This document shows positions 11,975-23,700 of a stretch of DNA of 64,000 bases, piece by piece (the first letter of the stretch is position 1; each line of letters starts with the position of its first letter). The notes beneath the pieces are model-generated. The model did not search any database. It was not told where the DNA came from and worked only from the letters and a program-made list of their open reading frames with translations. The position numbers were made by a program, and so were the translations under genes. This DNA is from Megaleporinus macrocephalus. Its lineage: Eukaryota; Chordata; Actinopteri; Characiformes; Anostomidae. The stretch covers positions 38,144,656 to 38,208,655 of the forward strand of contig CM038709.1 of NCBI GenBank assembly GCA_021613375.1, read 5' to 3'.

Positions 11975-12275
11975 TGGATTCAGTGTGAAGGATGGCATCA
12001 ATACACATTTTCTAAACTTGATGTACGTCAGGTCTTGTGGTCAGAAGGTCCAGAGTTCTAATATTTCAAGGTCCTGTAATTAAGGGTCTTCGTGCAGGGC
12101 TGCAGTATCCTTAACCCATGAAAACTGTTCAGCTCTCAGAATCAGCTAATTTTGAGAACTATCAACCGAGTGCCTATCTGGGCCTAACTGACTGACACTA
12201 ATACTCGGTAGCTCTATCTCTAGTGTTTAATTCGGATTTTGGAGAGTAACATCAGCCAAAAACGTTCTTCCCAGC
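11975..12275 (+). repeat. Partial, diverged copy of hAT family A plus its right flank
   Basis: It matches 4440-4740, including GGGCTGCAGYAATCCTTAAC-like sequence and CTCTAGTGTTTAATT. The similarity continues beyond the element end into the flank of the 3739-4683 copy, so the two loci share a larger duplicated segment or target repeat. Confidence 0.55.
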
Positions 12276-13195
12276 ATAAGACAACACTGCACTGAAAAAA
12301 CAGATGGATTGCGTTTAACATTTTAGCTAAAATGTTAATCTATGATGGGCCGGCTCGCCATTACGTAGACATAGGAGAGAGGAAAGTGCAGACGCGATGC
12401 GCTCCAGCTCAAAGCACTCCGCTGATATGCTCCGACAGCATGCAACAAAAACACTTATCTCTTTCTCGCTATGCTACCATCTATACATGGGCTGTGAACT
12501 GGGGAGATGTTTTGTTTTGGCTCGATGCAAATGAAATCATGTGTCATGCATAGCTTCTCCTGTGCTGACGGTGAAAAGAACACACTTGGTGTACTGTTTC
12601 TGCTGTACAGAGTGATAGCATTAGCTAACCCATGAAAATAACTGTGCACATTTGAGAACTGGGCAGAAAGTTTTAGTGTGGTGTCGTTTGTGGTGGTGGG
12701 CCAATATATTGCTGGCATATGTGTCGTCAGTGTTAGCATAGCTGTCAAGTCAGACTTCAGGCTACCGTTTTGATGGTACTTGTCTTCTGTTTGGGTCTGC
12801 AAACTTCTAAATGGCTTGTTAATAATTCCGCTGATTGTTTCTATCCAGTTTGTAGCTGATTACTGGTCAGCTCTTCCAGAGATAGAGAGGAAGAGGAGAG
12901 GATCTCTCTTTCTTTCTTTGCTTACACAGTTTAAAGGCATTAATATTTTTCCTGTCTTGCTTTTTTATTGTTCAGTTTTCACATCCACAAAGAACCAAAG
13001 TCTGGACAGTTCTGATCTTTGTACGTAGAGTGCATTTGAAGATCATTTCCTCCTTTGTCCTCGTTCTGCCAAGAACGTATTCATTTCGTTTTTCTTGAGT
13101 GCTGGATCCCCTGTTGATCTGAGTAGGCCTGAAATCCCACCTTTAACCTTCAAGTGTTCCATATTTTCCATCATCAGCTTGTGTAAGGTTATTGA
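12276..13195. other. No gene recognised
   Basis: Mixed-composition DNA. Open frames of 73-115 codons at 12332-13028 lack domains and splice context. Confidence 0.45.
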
Positions 13196-14269
13196 TAGAG
13201 ATGGACCAATCAGCGTTTTTGAGGCAGATTCCGATCGGCGATCACTTTTAAAGTAGATCGGCCGATAGCCAATTCCGATCGAGGGCGGGGCTATATGCCA
13301 CGGCAGGGCTACATGCAATTAATAGCGCAAGCAAGTCATGAAACTTGGCCTAAACTGGTTTATTACCATTTTTAACAAGATCATGTCATATTTGTAACAA
13401 AATTAGCAGAAAATAAACAAAGTAAATTAAACAAATATCGTTATGGTAGCTCAAAGTCTGGATCAATCCACTGAACTGTTAAGCTTAAAATGGAGGTGAT
13501 GCTGACGTTGGAGCTCCAAATATCGCTTGTAAAGCTCAGTGATGTAATGTTATTTTTCAGAACTTGATCTATGTGGGCGTAAACCGTATGATACAACTCT
13601 GGAAGAGCGACATCTGAAAAGTATCTCTACTAGGAACAGCAGAGCGTGGATCCAGGTGGAATATTAAGCAGCAGAATGACCGTCTTCTACAGCCGAGAAG
13701 AGCTGCTTATCTAGAACTATAAACTCAATCACTCTGGCTGTGGTTCCTTTAGCTCTCTGGCTGTTTCTGCTGCTGTACTGTTCGTACCGGTCAGATCTGG
13801 TCTGCACGGTTTTCTGGGTTATTTGTTTTGTGCTAGCTCTGCTGATACTCACTGTATTCAGCTGCGTGGTGTACTCTTGAGTGCCGTATCAAATTAGTAG
13901 TGTTAAATGTCTTTGTTTTGGTTCCCTCTATGAGACATGCTGATGTTACAGATGTTACAGAACCCCCTGGATGAGTATCATATGCGGTAAAACACGGCCA
14001 GACGGACAATGTTTTCTTTCTAGTCAGCTAGTCGAAAAAGAAAAGGTATGTTTTTCCACCTAGCCGTTCAGATAGAAATTGCAGGGATCTGGCCGGAGTG
14101 GGTTTCACGGAGGGCTCCTCTTGCAGGATGAAACGCTAGCTGGAAATATAGAAATTCGGCATCGATCGGCTCTCAGGAACGGCTTAATTGGAGATATATC
14201 GATTGATCAAATATTTTGATTAAAAATCGACCGATACCGATACATAGCCAAACGATCCTTCCATCTCTA
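13196..14269. mobile_element. hAT family A non-autonomous element, copy 2 (1074 bp)
   Basis: Left end TAGAGATGGACCAATCAGCG, right end ATCCTTCCATCTCTA, perfect 8-bp target duplication GTTATTGA (13188-13195 and 14270-14277). Subterminal GATCGGCGATCAC and CCGATACCGATACAT blocks are family marks. No intact transposase frame, so it needs a source elsewhere. Confidence 0.92.
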
Positions 14270-14329
14270 GTTATTGATGTTTCACTAATCCCTCAGTCAT
14301 CTTCCTTCTGTCCTACTTCCACATATAGT

Positions 14330-14885
14330 TTGGACATGCATGTAGTCCATTTTATCAGCTCCACTTACCATACAGTACAGTCATTCATCTGTTTCTCAGC
14401 ACCCACTGTCCACTCTACTATTGTTAGTTCACCTTGTAAAGCCATAGAGACAACAACTCATCAGTTGCTAAGCAGTGTGTTTTCCTCTAATCCTTCATCA
14501 GTGGTCACCGGATGCTTCCCACAGGGCTGGATATATTTGGCTGGTGGACTCTTCTCAGTCCAGCAGTGACACTGAGGTTAACTCCAGCAGCACTGCTGTG
14601 TCTGATCCACTCACACCTGTACACTAATTACACACTAACAGAGCTATACCACGTCAACATCACTGCAGTGCTGAGAATGATCCACCACCCAAATAAAACC
14701 TGCAGAGGTCCTGAGCACTAAAGTACAGGGTAATAAAGAATACAGAGAAACAGACGGACTACAGTCTGTAATTGTAGAACTGCAAAGTGCTCCTCTGTGA
14801 TAAGTAGAGCTGATAAAAGATGCAATGAGTGTAGATATAAGAAGGTGTTCCCAAGTGCTCAGTAAGTGTATATTAATTGGCAAAC
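14330..14885. repeat. Palindromic MITE family P, copy 1
   Basis: It opens with TTATCAGCTCCACTTACCAT and closes with its approximate inverse around 14800-14870. Internally it has CAGTCCAGCAGTGACACTGA, then CACTGCAGTGCTGAGAATGA. Other copies: 23215-24620, 28325-28450, 35285-35535, 36240-36322 and 63845-64000. I recognise it as an abundant fish repeat but cannot name its family. Confidence 0.75.
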
Positions 14886-15548
14886 ACATCATTTTTCCTT
14901 TTATCGTATGATCAAAGTTACAGCCAGCAAGTCAACGTTCGCATTCACAATGACTTAGCACGTAGCTGTGGTGGACATTGTGGTTCTTCTTTTAAACGTT
15001 TTAATTAAGTATGCTCCTTAATTTTAGACCATCTGCTTCAGCTTTGAAGAAGACCTGAAATTACACGCTTAACTTGCAGACTAAGTCCTCTTAAGTGCAG
15101 CTGTCGGTGTGCATTGTGATGTTACTTTCATATGAAGGCCTGAGAGTCGAATCAAAGGAAGAAGCAACATGATTGGCCTAACCCGAAGTGATTTCTAGCC
15201 TTCTTGCTATTTCTAGCTCTAAAAAGGCTTAAGGAACTTGAGTTAAGTATTTCTGACAAATGTGCAGTCGGTCCCAGCCTTTCATTTCACTAATGTAAAC
15301 TACAGAGACACACTGCGGTGCCAGGCCCTCTTCCGAGGACTTTATTTGGGTCTCTCGCCAGACTGGCCATTTTTCTTGTGATAGCCACAGAGTATTAGTG
15401 AGCCTATGAACTGAGCAAGCTGAAGGTTCCTGACTTGCACAGTAGGGAATGCTTTAAACTCTGCTTTGAACACATATCGATAGGATGCAGTGTTGGTATC
15501 AGATTTTATCTTTAAGGCATTAGGTTAATTAGCCAACCAGGGCAAATC
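14886..15548. other. No gene recognised
   Basis: Low-repeat DNA of moderate GC. No open frame with a recognisable domain. Confidence 0.45.
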
Positions 15549-16100
15549 ATGCTGCACCTTAAAGAAGTCATTTGTAAGATGACACAACCTGTTGAATTCA
15601 TACTCCAAACAATAGGGGGCAACGTATCACCAGTTGTGGTGTCTACGCTTATAATAGGAAACAAGAAAAAGCATAGTTTCTCCGCCTCCCTCTTCACTCC
15701 TACCAGTGTAGAAGAAACCTTTATAGTCAAACTTTTACTCTCCAAGAGCGTCTACAGTGGTGGAAAGCAGCACCAATCTGAACTGTTGTTCTGATTCTGT
15801 TTATATCACTTCTTTTGTTTGCTGCTGAAGGTGGTTTCTTGCCGATATTGGGCACCCATCATTGTTTTTGCTCTTCCTTTCATTTCATCTGTTCTTAACT
15901 CATCTAACCAGGAGCAGCACCTGCAACATGATTGATTAGAGGTTATAATACACTGTCAGGGCAGCAGGTCCACTTCTTCATCCTCTCCTGTTGGACTGAT
16001 TCACCTTAATGCTACAATAACTCACTATTGCCTCTTCAGGTACAAAGTGGTATTACATGAAAGGACAGTCTGCAACTAACTGGTTGGCTTGCTAACTTCA
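15549..16100 (+). repeat. Dispersed repeat B, copy 1
   Basis: It shares TTTGTAAGATGACACAACCTG with 44195-44465, and CAGCACCTGCAACATGATTGAT plus TATTGCCTCTTCAGGT with 41880-42075. Family unidentified. Confidence 0.6.
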
Positions 16101-16179
16101 GTAGGTATCTCTGCAACGTGATACTGTCAAACCTGTGATTTCTTTCCATTCTGTTGATCATTTTTTAAAGTTTATGTTG

Positions 16180-16181
<2 letters not shown>

Positions 16182-16245
<64 letters not shown>
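16182..16245 (+). repeat. (TA)n microsatellite, about 32 units
   Basis: Uninterrupted AT alternation. The Tyr/Ile repeat frame on the - strand is an artefact of it. Confidence 0.97.
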
Positions 16246-16247
<2 letters not shown>

Positions 16248-16825
16248 CTGAATAGAATGGTTGGATACATTGAACATATAATGTGCATCTGGTGTGAAGA
16301 TAACTTCAAACAGGCCACAGATCTTTCTCAGGGTTTGTAGTTTAGAGGGTTTTAGACACCAAAAAAGCTCTACAGCAGTTTTATTTTGTGGTACAATGTG
16401 CTTTACTCCACCTGAGATTAAAGCAGAAGACACACAAATCTCTAGAGGGTCTTTTCAAAACCAAACCAGCCCTAAGAATGAGGTCACTGGTGCATGAGGA
16501 ATAGAACACTATCAGACTGCTGACATTGTCACTGATATAATGAGTCAGTGTTTGACTGAGGCATAATTGCTGTAACAACATGGACATAGCTCTGTTTGTC
16601 CTGTGCTGGCGCTCGTTTCCGTCCTCTAATCCAGTGCAGTTCTGTGGTCACTGCTTATGAGGCCTGTGGAGAAGAGTCCGGCCAGCTTCTAATGAGAGTT
16701 TTTAGCTTGTGAGTAGAGTTATAGCACTGACATTTCAACCGATACCAAGTATTAGATTTTGTATTGTATTGTATTTATTAAATTTAGGACCAACTCTTCA
16801 AATGTTAAGTAAATCAAATAGTAAT
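16246..16825. other. No gene recognised
   Basis: Short overlapping frames only; none supported. Confidence 0.45.
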
Positions 16826-17050
16826 TAAATATTCATCACACATAGGGGTTATGTTACAAGGGGTTATGTCTTACGTTTGTTGCTTCTCAGTTAGAGGTAA
16901 TTCCAGTGATTTCTCAGAATTTTTGCTAAATTAAATGTTTTAGATGTCATTCAGAATTCAAAAGTCATTTAAAGTCATTCGTTGTAGAGCCAAAATAGTT
17001 CACAGTGGTGGTGATACATCACAGAAAGCTATTATATTGAATAGCCATCA
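16826..17050 (+). repeat. Dispersed repeat F, copy 1
   Basis: It shares ATTAAATATTCATCACACAT, GGTAATTCCAGTGATTTCTC and AAATAGTTCACAGTGGTGGT with 18896-19170 in the same orientation. The two copies bracket the first lypd6 coding exon. Confidence 0.8.
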
Positions 17051-17552
17051 ACAGTATTTACATTTATTTAGATATTTACTTTTATTTCTATATTATTTTA
17101 ACTTTTTGACAGTAAATAAAATGACTGTATTTATGCTGTAGACAAGTCAACGCCTGGTTTCTGTTACCAGCACTGTAAAGAAATCCGAGCCATATCTTTT
17201 ACTGCATTGAGCCATTTCACATCACACCACTTTAAATACCTTGGCTTGTCATGGATTACACTAGGCAGAAATTCTGAAAAATTGGTGGAATTCCCCTTTT
17301 AAGGTCATAGAAATGACTGCACAAAAAAAGAGATACAATCTGCTCATCTGAGTCAAACCTGCATTCTGTGCAACAACCTTAACCTAGCATTAGCTTACTT
17401 AAATAAAGCATTCAATTAGCTGCAGCCGTTTGAACTGATCATCAAAGAGCTCCCAGTGAAATCCTTTCAAAGCAGACGGTGGAGCAGACTGTTTATTGAA
17501 AGGCCTACAGCATCTCGCCTAATCCTGATGTTGTTTCCGTTTTCTTTAACAG

Positions 17553-17727
17553 GTGCCTTTTTTGGATTGGGCCAATCCCAGACCTGCATGTGTGAGCGTC
17601 CACCCAGCTATGGAACCCTGGCCTGCAGTGGCCTGGGTCCTAATGCTGACTTTCATCGCTGACTGGCTGCAGACTGTCCAAACAAGAGACTTTACAGAAA
17701 AGGACATTATATTACTCCACCCTTCAA
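17553..17727 (+). CDS. lypd6: lypd6 first coding exon (signal peptide), with 57 nt of 5' UTR
   Basis: A pyrimidine-rich tract ends in AG at 17551-17552, so the exon is taken to begin at 17553. The start ATG at 17610 has G at -3 and G at +4, a strong initiation context, and opens [19 protein letters not shown], a signal peptide very like that of LYPD6. The exon ends after 17727 at the donor GTAAGT (phase 1) and encodes residues 1-39 plus one base of codon 40. An out-of-frame ATG at 17588 lies between the acceptor and the true start. Because the exon starts at an acceptor, an upstream non-coding exon must exist. Confidence 0.93.
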
Positions 17728-20700
17728 GTAAGTATCTCTGCCGGCGTCTAGAAGCTCGTCTAAAAGCACTTCCAGGCAACCAGTCAACCAGACATCCGTC
17801 CCAAGATGGAGCGCTTTGCTTCCTTGGCTGCAGCTGGTGGTCCTGTGATGTTCTTGGTTGTTTATCTCACTCTTGATTAAAATAGTTTGAAATAGTTTGG
17901 CAAAATATTAAATGTACACAGTCAATCCTTCATCAGCCGAGACGTGTGGTGTCTGAAAAATGTATTATGAAGAAAGAAAAACAGTAAAAATGAAATGAAC
18001 CTTGAGTGGAAGCTCTTTTGGGTTTGGTTTCTGCTTCAATAGTGGAGAGTCAGGCTGAGAGATTCCTTTAGGAATAGACTAGCTTTATGCAAATGAACTG
18101 CGAGTTGACCAATTAGATTATAATAGTATATTAACTGCAGTTAAATAACAGTAATAAAGGGGATTTCCACCAATTTTCCAAAATGTCTGTATAGAGCAGG
18201 GGTGTTTAATTAGAGTTCAGGAAGATCTAGTTAGAGGAGAGTTCCTCAGGACAAGGTCTGGACCATCATCATTTCTAACGTGTGTTATGACTCAGTGCTG
18301 TATCCTGTTTACTGAAGTAGCCTAGTATCAGCATCTTATACCATCAGCTACTGAAACACCAACACATCACACATACTGTTCAGTATATTTCAGTATATTT
18401 ACTGTTTAAATGCTGAACTGAATGAATTATTTATAAAACTACAAATAAATGTTTTTTCTCACTTCAAGTAAAAAACAGAATGCTTTTGAAAAAAAGTGCA
18501 TCTCAGAGTGTTTATTTATAGAGAAAGCGGTATTCTCTAAAACTAGACGAGCAGGTCCATTCCAGAACCGTTCCTTGTTAAACAGTCAGTTTTCACTGTT
18601 GACTTTTCTGTTTTTAGAGCTCGTTATTCTTTCTGGCTCGCTTCAGTCTCTGGCTGTGTGCGCATGCCGCACTCCCGATTCTGCACAGATCTGATTGGCT
18701 GAGGAGCACCTTCAGTGATCTTACAGCGCACGCGATTGGTCTCTGAGTTTACTGCGCCGTAAAGCCTGTATACCATAAAGACAAGAAAAGCTCCGCCGCT
18801 TAAAATAAACACAGTCAAAATGAAATCATTCTCAATAGTTTATCGGTTTGGGTCCACAATGGACAACGTCTGGATCCGGATCCGGATGTGTGATGAATTA
18901 AATATTCATCACACATATTTAATAAAAATGAGTTATATCTTATGTTTGTTCCTTCTCAATTAAGGGTAATTCCAGTGATTTCTCAGAATTGTATGTTTCA
19001 GAATTCAATTAAATGTTTCAGGTTACATTCAGAATTCAAATCATTCAAAGTCATCCGTTGTAGAGAGCCAAAATAGTTCACAGTGGTGGTGATAGGAACC
19101 AGACGTCTGAAGAGTATAATGCCTCTGAGAGCTACATCACAGAAAGCTATTATATTAAATAGTCATGATTTTGAAGCTTGATGTTTTAGACCTTCTGTTT
19201 GGTAGTATTCAATTTCACAACCACCAGCGAACCTACATGTGGCCATGCAATGTACTGGCACCCTGTCCATGGTCTACCCTGCCTGAATGAATAGATGTAT
19301 CTTCTAGGTTTCACCTGTTCATATGATTATGGTAAAATAATGGAAAATCTGAAATACTATATTTTCCTTGGGGCCTATTTTGCCTTAGACAGCCCTCCTT
19401 GTACCCATCCACCATGAATGGATTCAAATGAACTGCATATAAGACCAAAACATTTTAGACCAAGACATCAAGTAGTTTATTCATAACCATTAAATGTAAT
19501 AAGTAAGATTTAGAGTTTTTCTTGAACACAGCATTTCATATCCATTCACAAGCACATGTATTTTCTAGGCTTAAATTATTTCTTTATTTTTTATCATTTG
19601 CGCATGCTGTAGCCCCCTCCACACCCCCCACTTCCTGCGTCCCTGCCTTCAAGTGCCTTCAGTGTTGTTTTTTCTCTGAAAATATCACAGCACAGCGCCG
19701 CAGGGCTCAGAACAGGAATAAACATAAGCCTCATATCAAAAGCAGTCTTTTATTAAATTAGTCTCAGTGCAGTGTTTCACGCTCTGTCTAAAATAGCTAC
19801 TTCACTGGTGGCCAATTTGGCAAAAGTATAATATCTTAATACTTTAAGATATGTGGTACGAGATAAGCATGTCAGGATATTTAAGTCAGTGGTAGGTTTT
19901 AAGGATTATTAAACTTGATCAGAGTAAAAAATAAAAGATATTTAAACACTGGGTACAATGAGTTGCATTGTTTTTTTTGTACTGAGCTGCACTGAGCACT
20001 GAATCCACATACTTTATCACAATAACAATAAAGCACAACATAAAACTACCATACGGTCACTGTCCAAAGAAAAACAAGTACCTCCAAAATGCTGTTTTAC
20101 AGTAGAGCTCAAAAACTTTCTATACTTTCAGAATTTATCCAAGCTATTTTGAAGCATTCCTATTGGTCCAGTTATTATGAAATTGTCAGGCAATGTAAAA
20201 AGCAGCTGTCATGATATAATGATGTAGAAATAAAATAGATATAAATGCAGATATAGGTTTTTCTTTCTTTGGACAGTTAGATATTCAGTCCTGCTGACTA
20301 TTATTGACACCCATTAAGTTTAAGTACATAATGTGGAATATCTTCTGGAAAGAAATGAATCAGGAGTAACAGCTTTGATCTATAGAGAACTCATGTTTGA
20401 TTCCAAAGAGCTAATTATAAATAACAATTTATAAAAAAATGGGAGGGGAAAATTAGAAAACTGGCCTCCTTCACAATCACAATCAGTACGGAAACACGGT
20501 TTGACTCACCTGTGCTAAAACACAAATAAGAATCACCTGGGATACAGTGTCAGTGCCCATGTGACACGAACTACCCAATGAATGATGACTTCAGTGTTTT
20601 AAAAAGCTATGCTATTCCCTGCTTCTTTGTCACAATGGTGAAGCCAAATGAGCTGTTTGGAACATCAGAAATGCTATTATTAGCAAACACCCAAAGGGTG

Positions 20701-23700
20701 TTAGGCCATTTTTGAAGACCTTGGAATCCCTCTTTCAACAGTGTGCAATGTAATTAGTAAGTTTGCCATGCAGGCAACTGTCAAGAACCTCCCTGGACGT
20801 GGAGGGAAGAGGGAAATTGATGAAGGATGCCTTCAAAGGTTGGTGTGAATAGTGGAAAAAACACCATGACAAACATCTAAAAGACTTGAGGGCTAACCTG
20901 GAACAGTCTGGGGTCATGGTTTCTACAAGTACCATACGCTGCACACTAAACTGAGCAGAGCTATATGGGCGAAGGCCAAGGAAGAAGCCATTGCCAAACC
21001 GGGAAAAGACATAAAAAGAAATGACTTATGTTTGCCAAAAGAGTAGCTGGACAAACAAGCCTTCTAGGAAAATGTTCTGTGGACAGATGAAACGAAAACA
21101 GAGCTTTTTGGCAATGCACACCAACCGTTTCTTTACAGACGGTTCAAGGAAGCGTATAAGGTGAAGAACACCCTACCTACAGTTTAGCATGGTGGAGGAT
21201 CCATAATGCTGTGGGTCAGCTTTGCTGCGTCTGGTCCTGGAGGCTTTGACCGAATCATGAAGAGATTTTTGAGTTGAAAATCATGGGTCCTTCAGTGAGA
21301 CAAAGACACAAAGCACCCATCCAAAAGCATGCAGCAATGGTTGAAATAGAAAAAATGGACCTGATCTCAATTCCATTGAAAATCCTTGGGGTGAGATAAA
21401 TTCTGCCATTGGGGAAAAGAACCCTGCAAACATTCAAGAGCTTGAACAAATGGCAAAGGAAGAATGGGAGAAAATATCAGCTGAGAAGTGCTAGAAGCTT
21501 TTAGATAGTATATAGTTTGGAGACTGTCATCACTGCCAAAGGGTGCTAATCAAATATATAGGAGGGGTGCCTTTATTAATGGCCATGCTGTTTTTTTTTC
21601 TATTTCTTCTTTAAAATGACATAATGTAAGCTGAAAGGCAATGTTCTTTGTTATATTACTTTGGACCTCCAATTAAAATGTCCTGATGATGTAAATTTGG
21701 TACATTTCCATTTATTTCTGTAGATATTGTTATGCAAAAAACGAAGGGTGCCAATTAGGGTTGTCACAATACCAGAATTTCAGCTTCAATACTGATACCA
21801 AGTGTAGTATCGCGATTCTTGGAAGAAAAAAACAATATAAATTCTTTCCTTTGTCTGAATGTAAAATGTGAAGTTCTGAACACTCATTGCTCCGTTTTAA
21901 TCACCAACACTTTAACCTATTTTAAATGAGCCCACATTCAATTTAATGATTAAGTGGCTACGTGTCTGAGAGCCTATAACGCAGTTCACACGGCAAGACG
22001 AGTAATTCGCTTATCCCTGACGCATAAACAGTTGGATTAGTAATCGCTAGTAAAGTTTAGTAAAGCTCACCACTGTATCCTTTAACTTAACTAACCTGTC
22101 CACTTCTCAGCTCTGTGTAGAGGTCAGGATGCTTGTCGGCCTAATGCTTAGCCAGGTCACTGGTGTTGCCTGCTTTGCACTGGAGAGGTTTATAACACCG
22201 TATGCATACTGTGTTTGTGGTGTCGGTTGGGTTCTCGTCTTCATCAGCGATGTAAGCCAAATATACCCACACTTCACTCTATTTCACTCTCAAGTCGTGC
22301 ACGTAAGACAATATCTTTTATTGTGGGCGTGGCCATGCTAAGCGGACTGCTTTCCTAAATTAGTTAAAATAGTATGTGTAATATGATTAGCTTATTCAAA
22401 ATACTAATTCAGTCGCCACCACACAAAGGACACGCCGCACAGCGCAGTGAACATTATACACAAGAGCTAGTTATTAGGCTGTATACAATAGCATTAGCAT
22501 CGAGCGCTAAAGAATGGAGTCGTTTGTAACATTGCAGTATTAAAAAAGCATTGAATGTTCAGTGCATCGTGCGACTCTAGTGTCAGTAATGGTGAACAGG
22601 ACTGTAGTAGTAGTTTTGTGTTGTGCTTTAGTGTTAATGTGATCAATTATGGGAATTTAATGCAGCTCAGTACATAAACAGTGAATACAACTCACAACAA
22701 GTCAACACACACAGGCCATATGAATATGGTAAAACAATACATTGGAGGAAATGACATGCCACAGAACTGATAGCAGATATAAATAATAACACAGACATTA
22801 TACAGAGACATATTTCTGCCCAGTTAAGGAGGAATGCGTTCCCTTGACAGAAATTTTATGCAAAACATCAAGGAAAGAATTACACTTCCTCTAAAGTTTA
22901 TCAGAATATCAGCATGCTTATCGGCCGAGGAATTTGTCTACAGTTACACGGACAGATATCACTCCCATGTTCTTTCACACAGACACACATTCATAAATAA
23001 AGTACATAGAATGTATTCATGCAAGACTGTAAGATTTAGTTGGATAATAAGTAACAAATACTGACTGGCTGTGTAGCAGAACCTCAGGCGACTCTGTGCG
23101 GTAACTGAGCGTGAAGGCACGAAGGGCGAAGCTGTTCCAGAGTCTGTTTGTTGAGGTACAGATGGCACGATATCACTTTTCTGATACCAAAACTGAAACC
23201 TTAAGTAATCGGATCAGTATTGTCTGTACAATCCAGTCCATCTGTTTCTCCACAAACTTTGTTACTCTGTTCTTTAATGGTCAGGACCCCCACAGGCCCA
23301 CCACAGAGCATGTACTGTTGGGGAGGTGGATCATTCTGCAGTGACACTGATGCGGTGGGTGGTGTGTTAGTATGTGTTGTGTTGTTGGAAGTGGATCAGA
23401 CAGAAGGTTTTAAATAGAGATGGAAGGATCGATCGGCTATGTATTGGTATCAGCCGATTTTTATTCAAAATATATGATCAGCTAATTTAGCTGATCCTGA
23501 GAGTCAATCGATGGCGTTTAACAAATGAGCCTCATTTCCGTATTTCCAGCTAGCGTTTCATAGCCATAGCGTTTCATGTAGCCCTCCGTGAAACCCCCTC
23601 CGGACAGGTCCCTGCAATTCCTATCTGAACCTCTAGGTGGAAATACATAGCCTTTCATTTTCACTTAAGAGTACACCACACAGAGTACACCACGCGGCTG

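Larger units (their letters stand above)
20286..22604 (+). mobile_element. Degenerate Tc1-type transposon, interrupted by a hAT element
   Basis: The left terminus CAGTCCTGCTGACTATTATT pairs with the right terminus, where GGGTGCCAAT is cut by the hAT element (21756-22579) and resumes as GTGTCAGTAATGGTGAACAG followed by GACTG at 22600-22604 and TA. Without the insert and its target copy the element is about 1.49 kb, normal for Tc1. The left flank is TT where TA is expected, probably a mutation. Confidence 0.85.

Noticed and set aside
17553..17876. Continuous frame past the first coding exon
   Set aside because: The GTAAGT donor at 17728 and perfect phase match with 31899 show that sequence after 17727 is intron.
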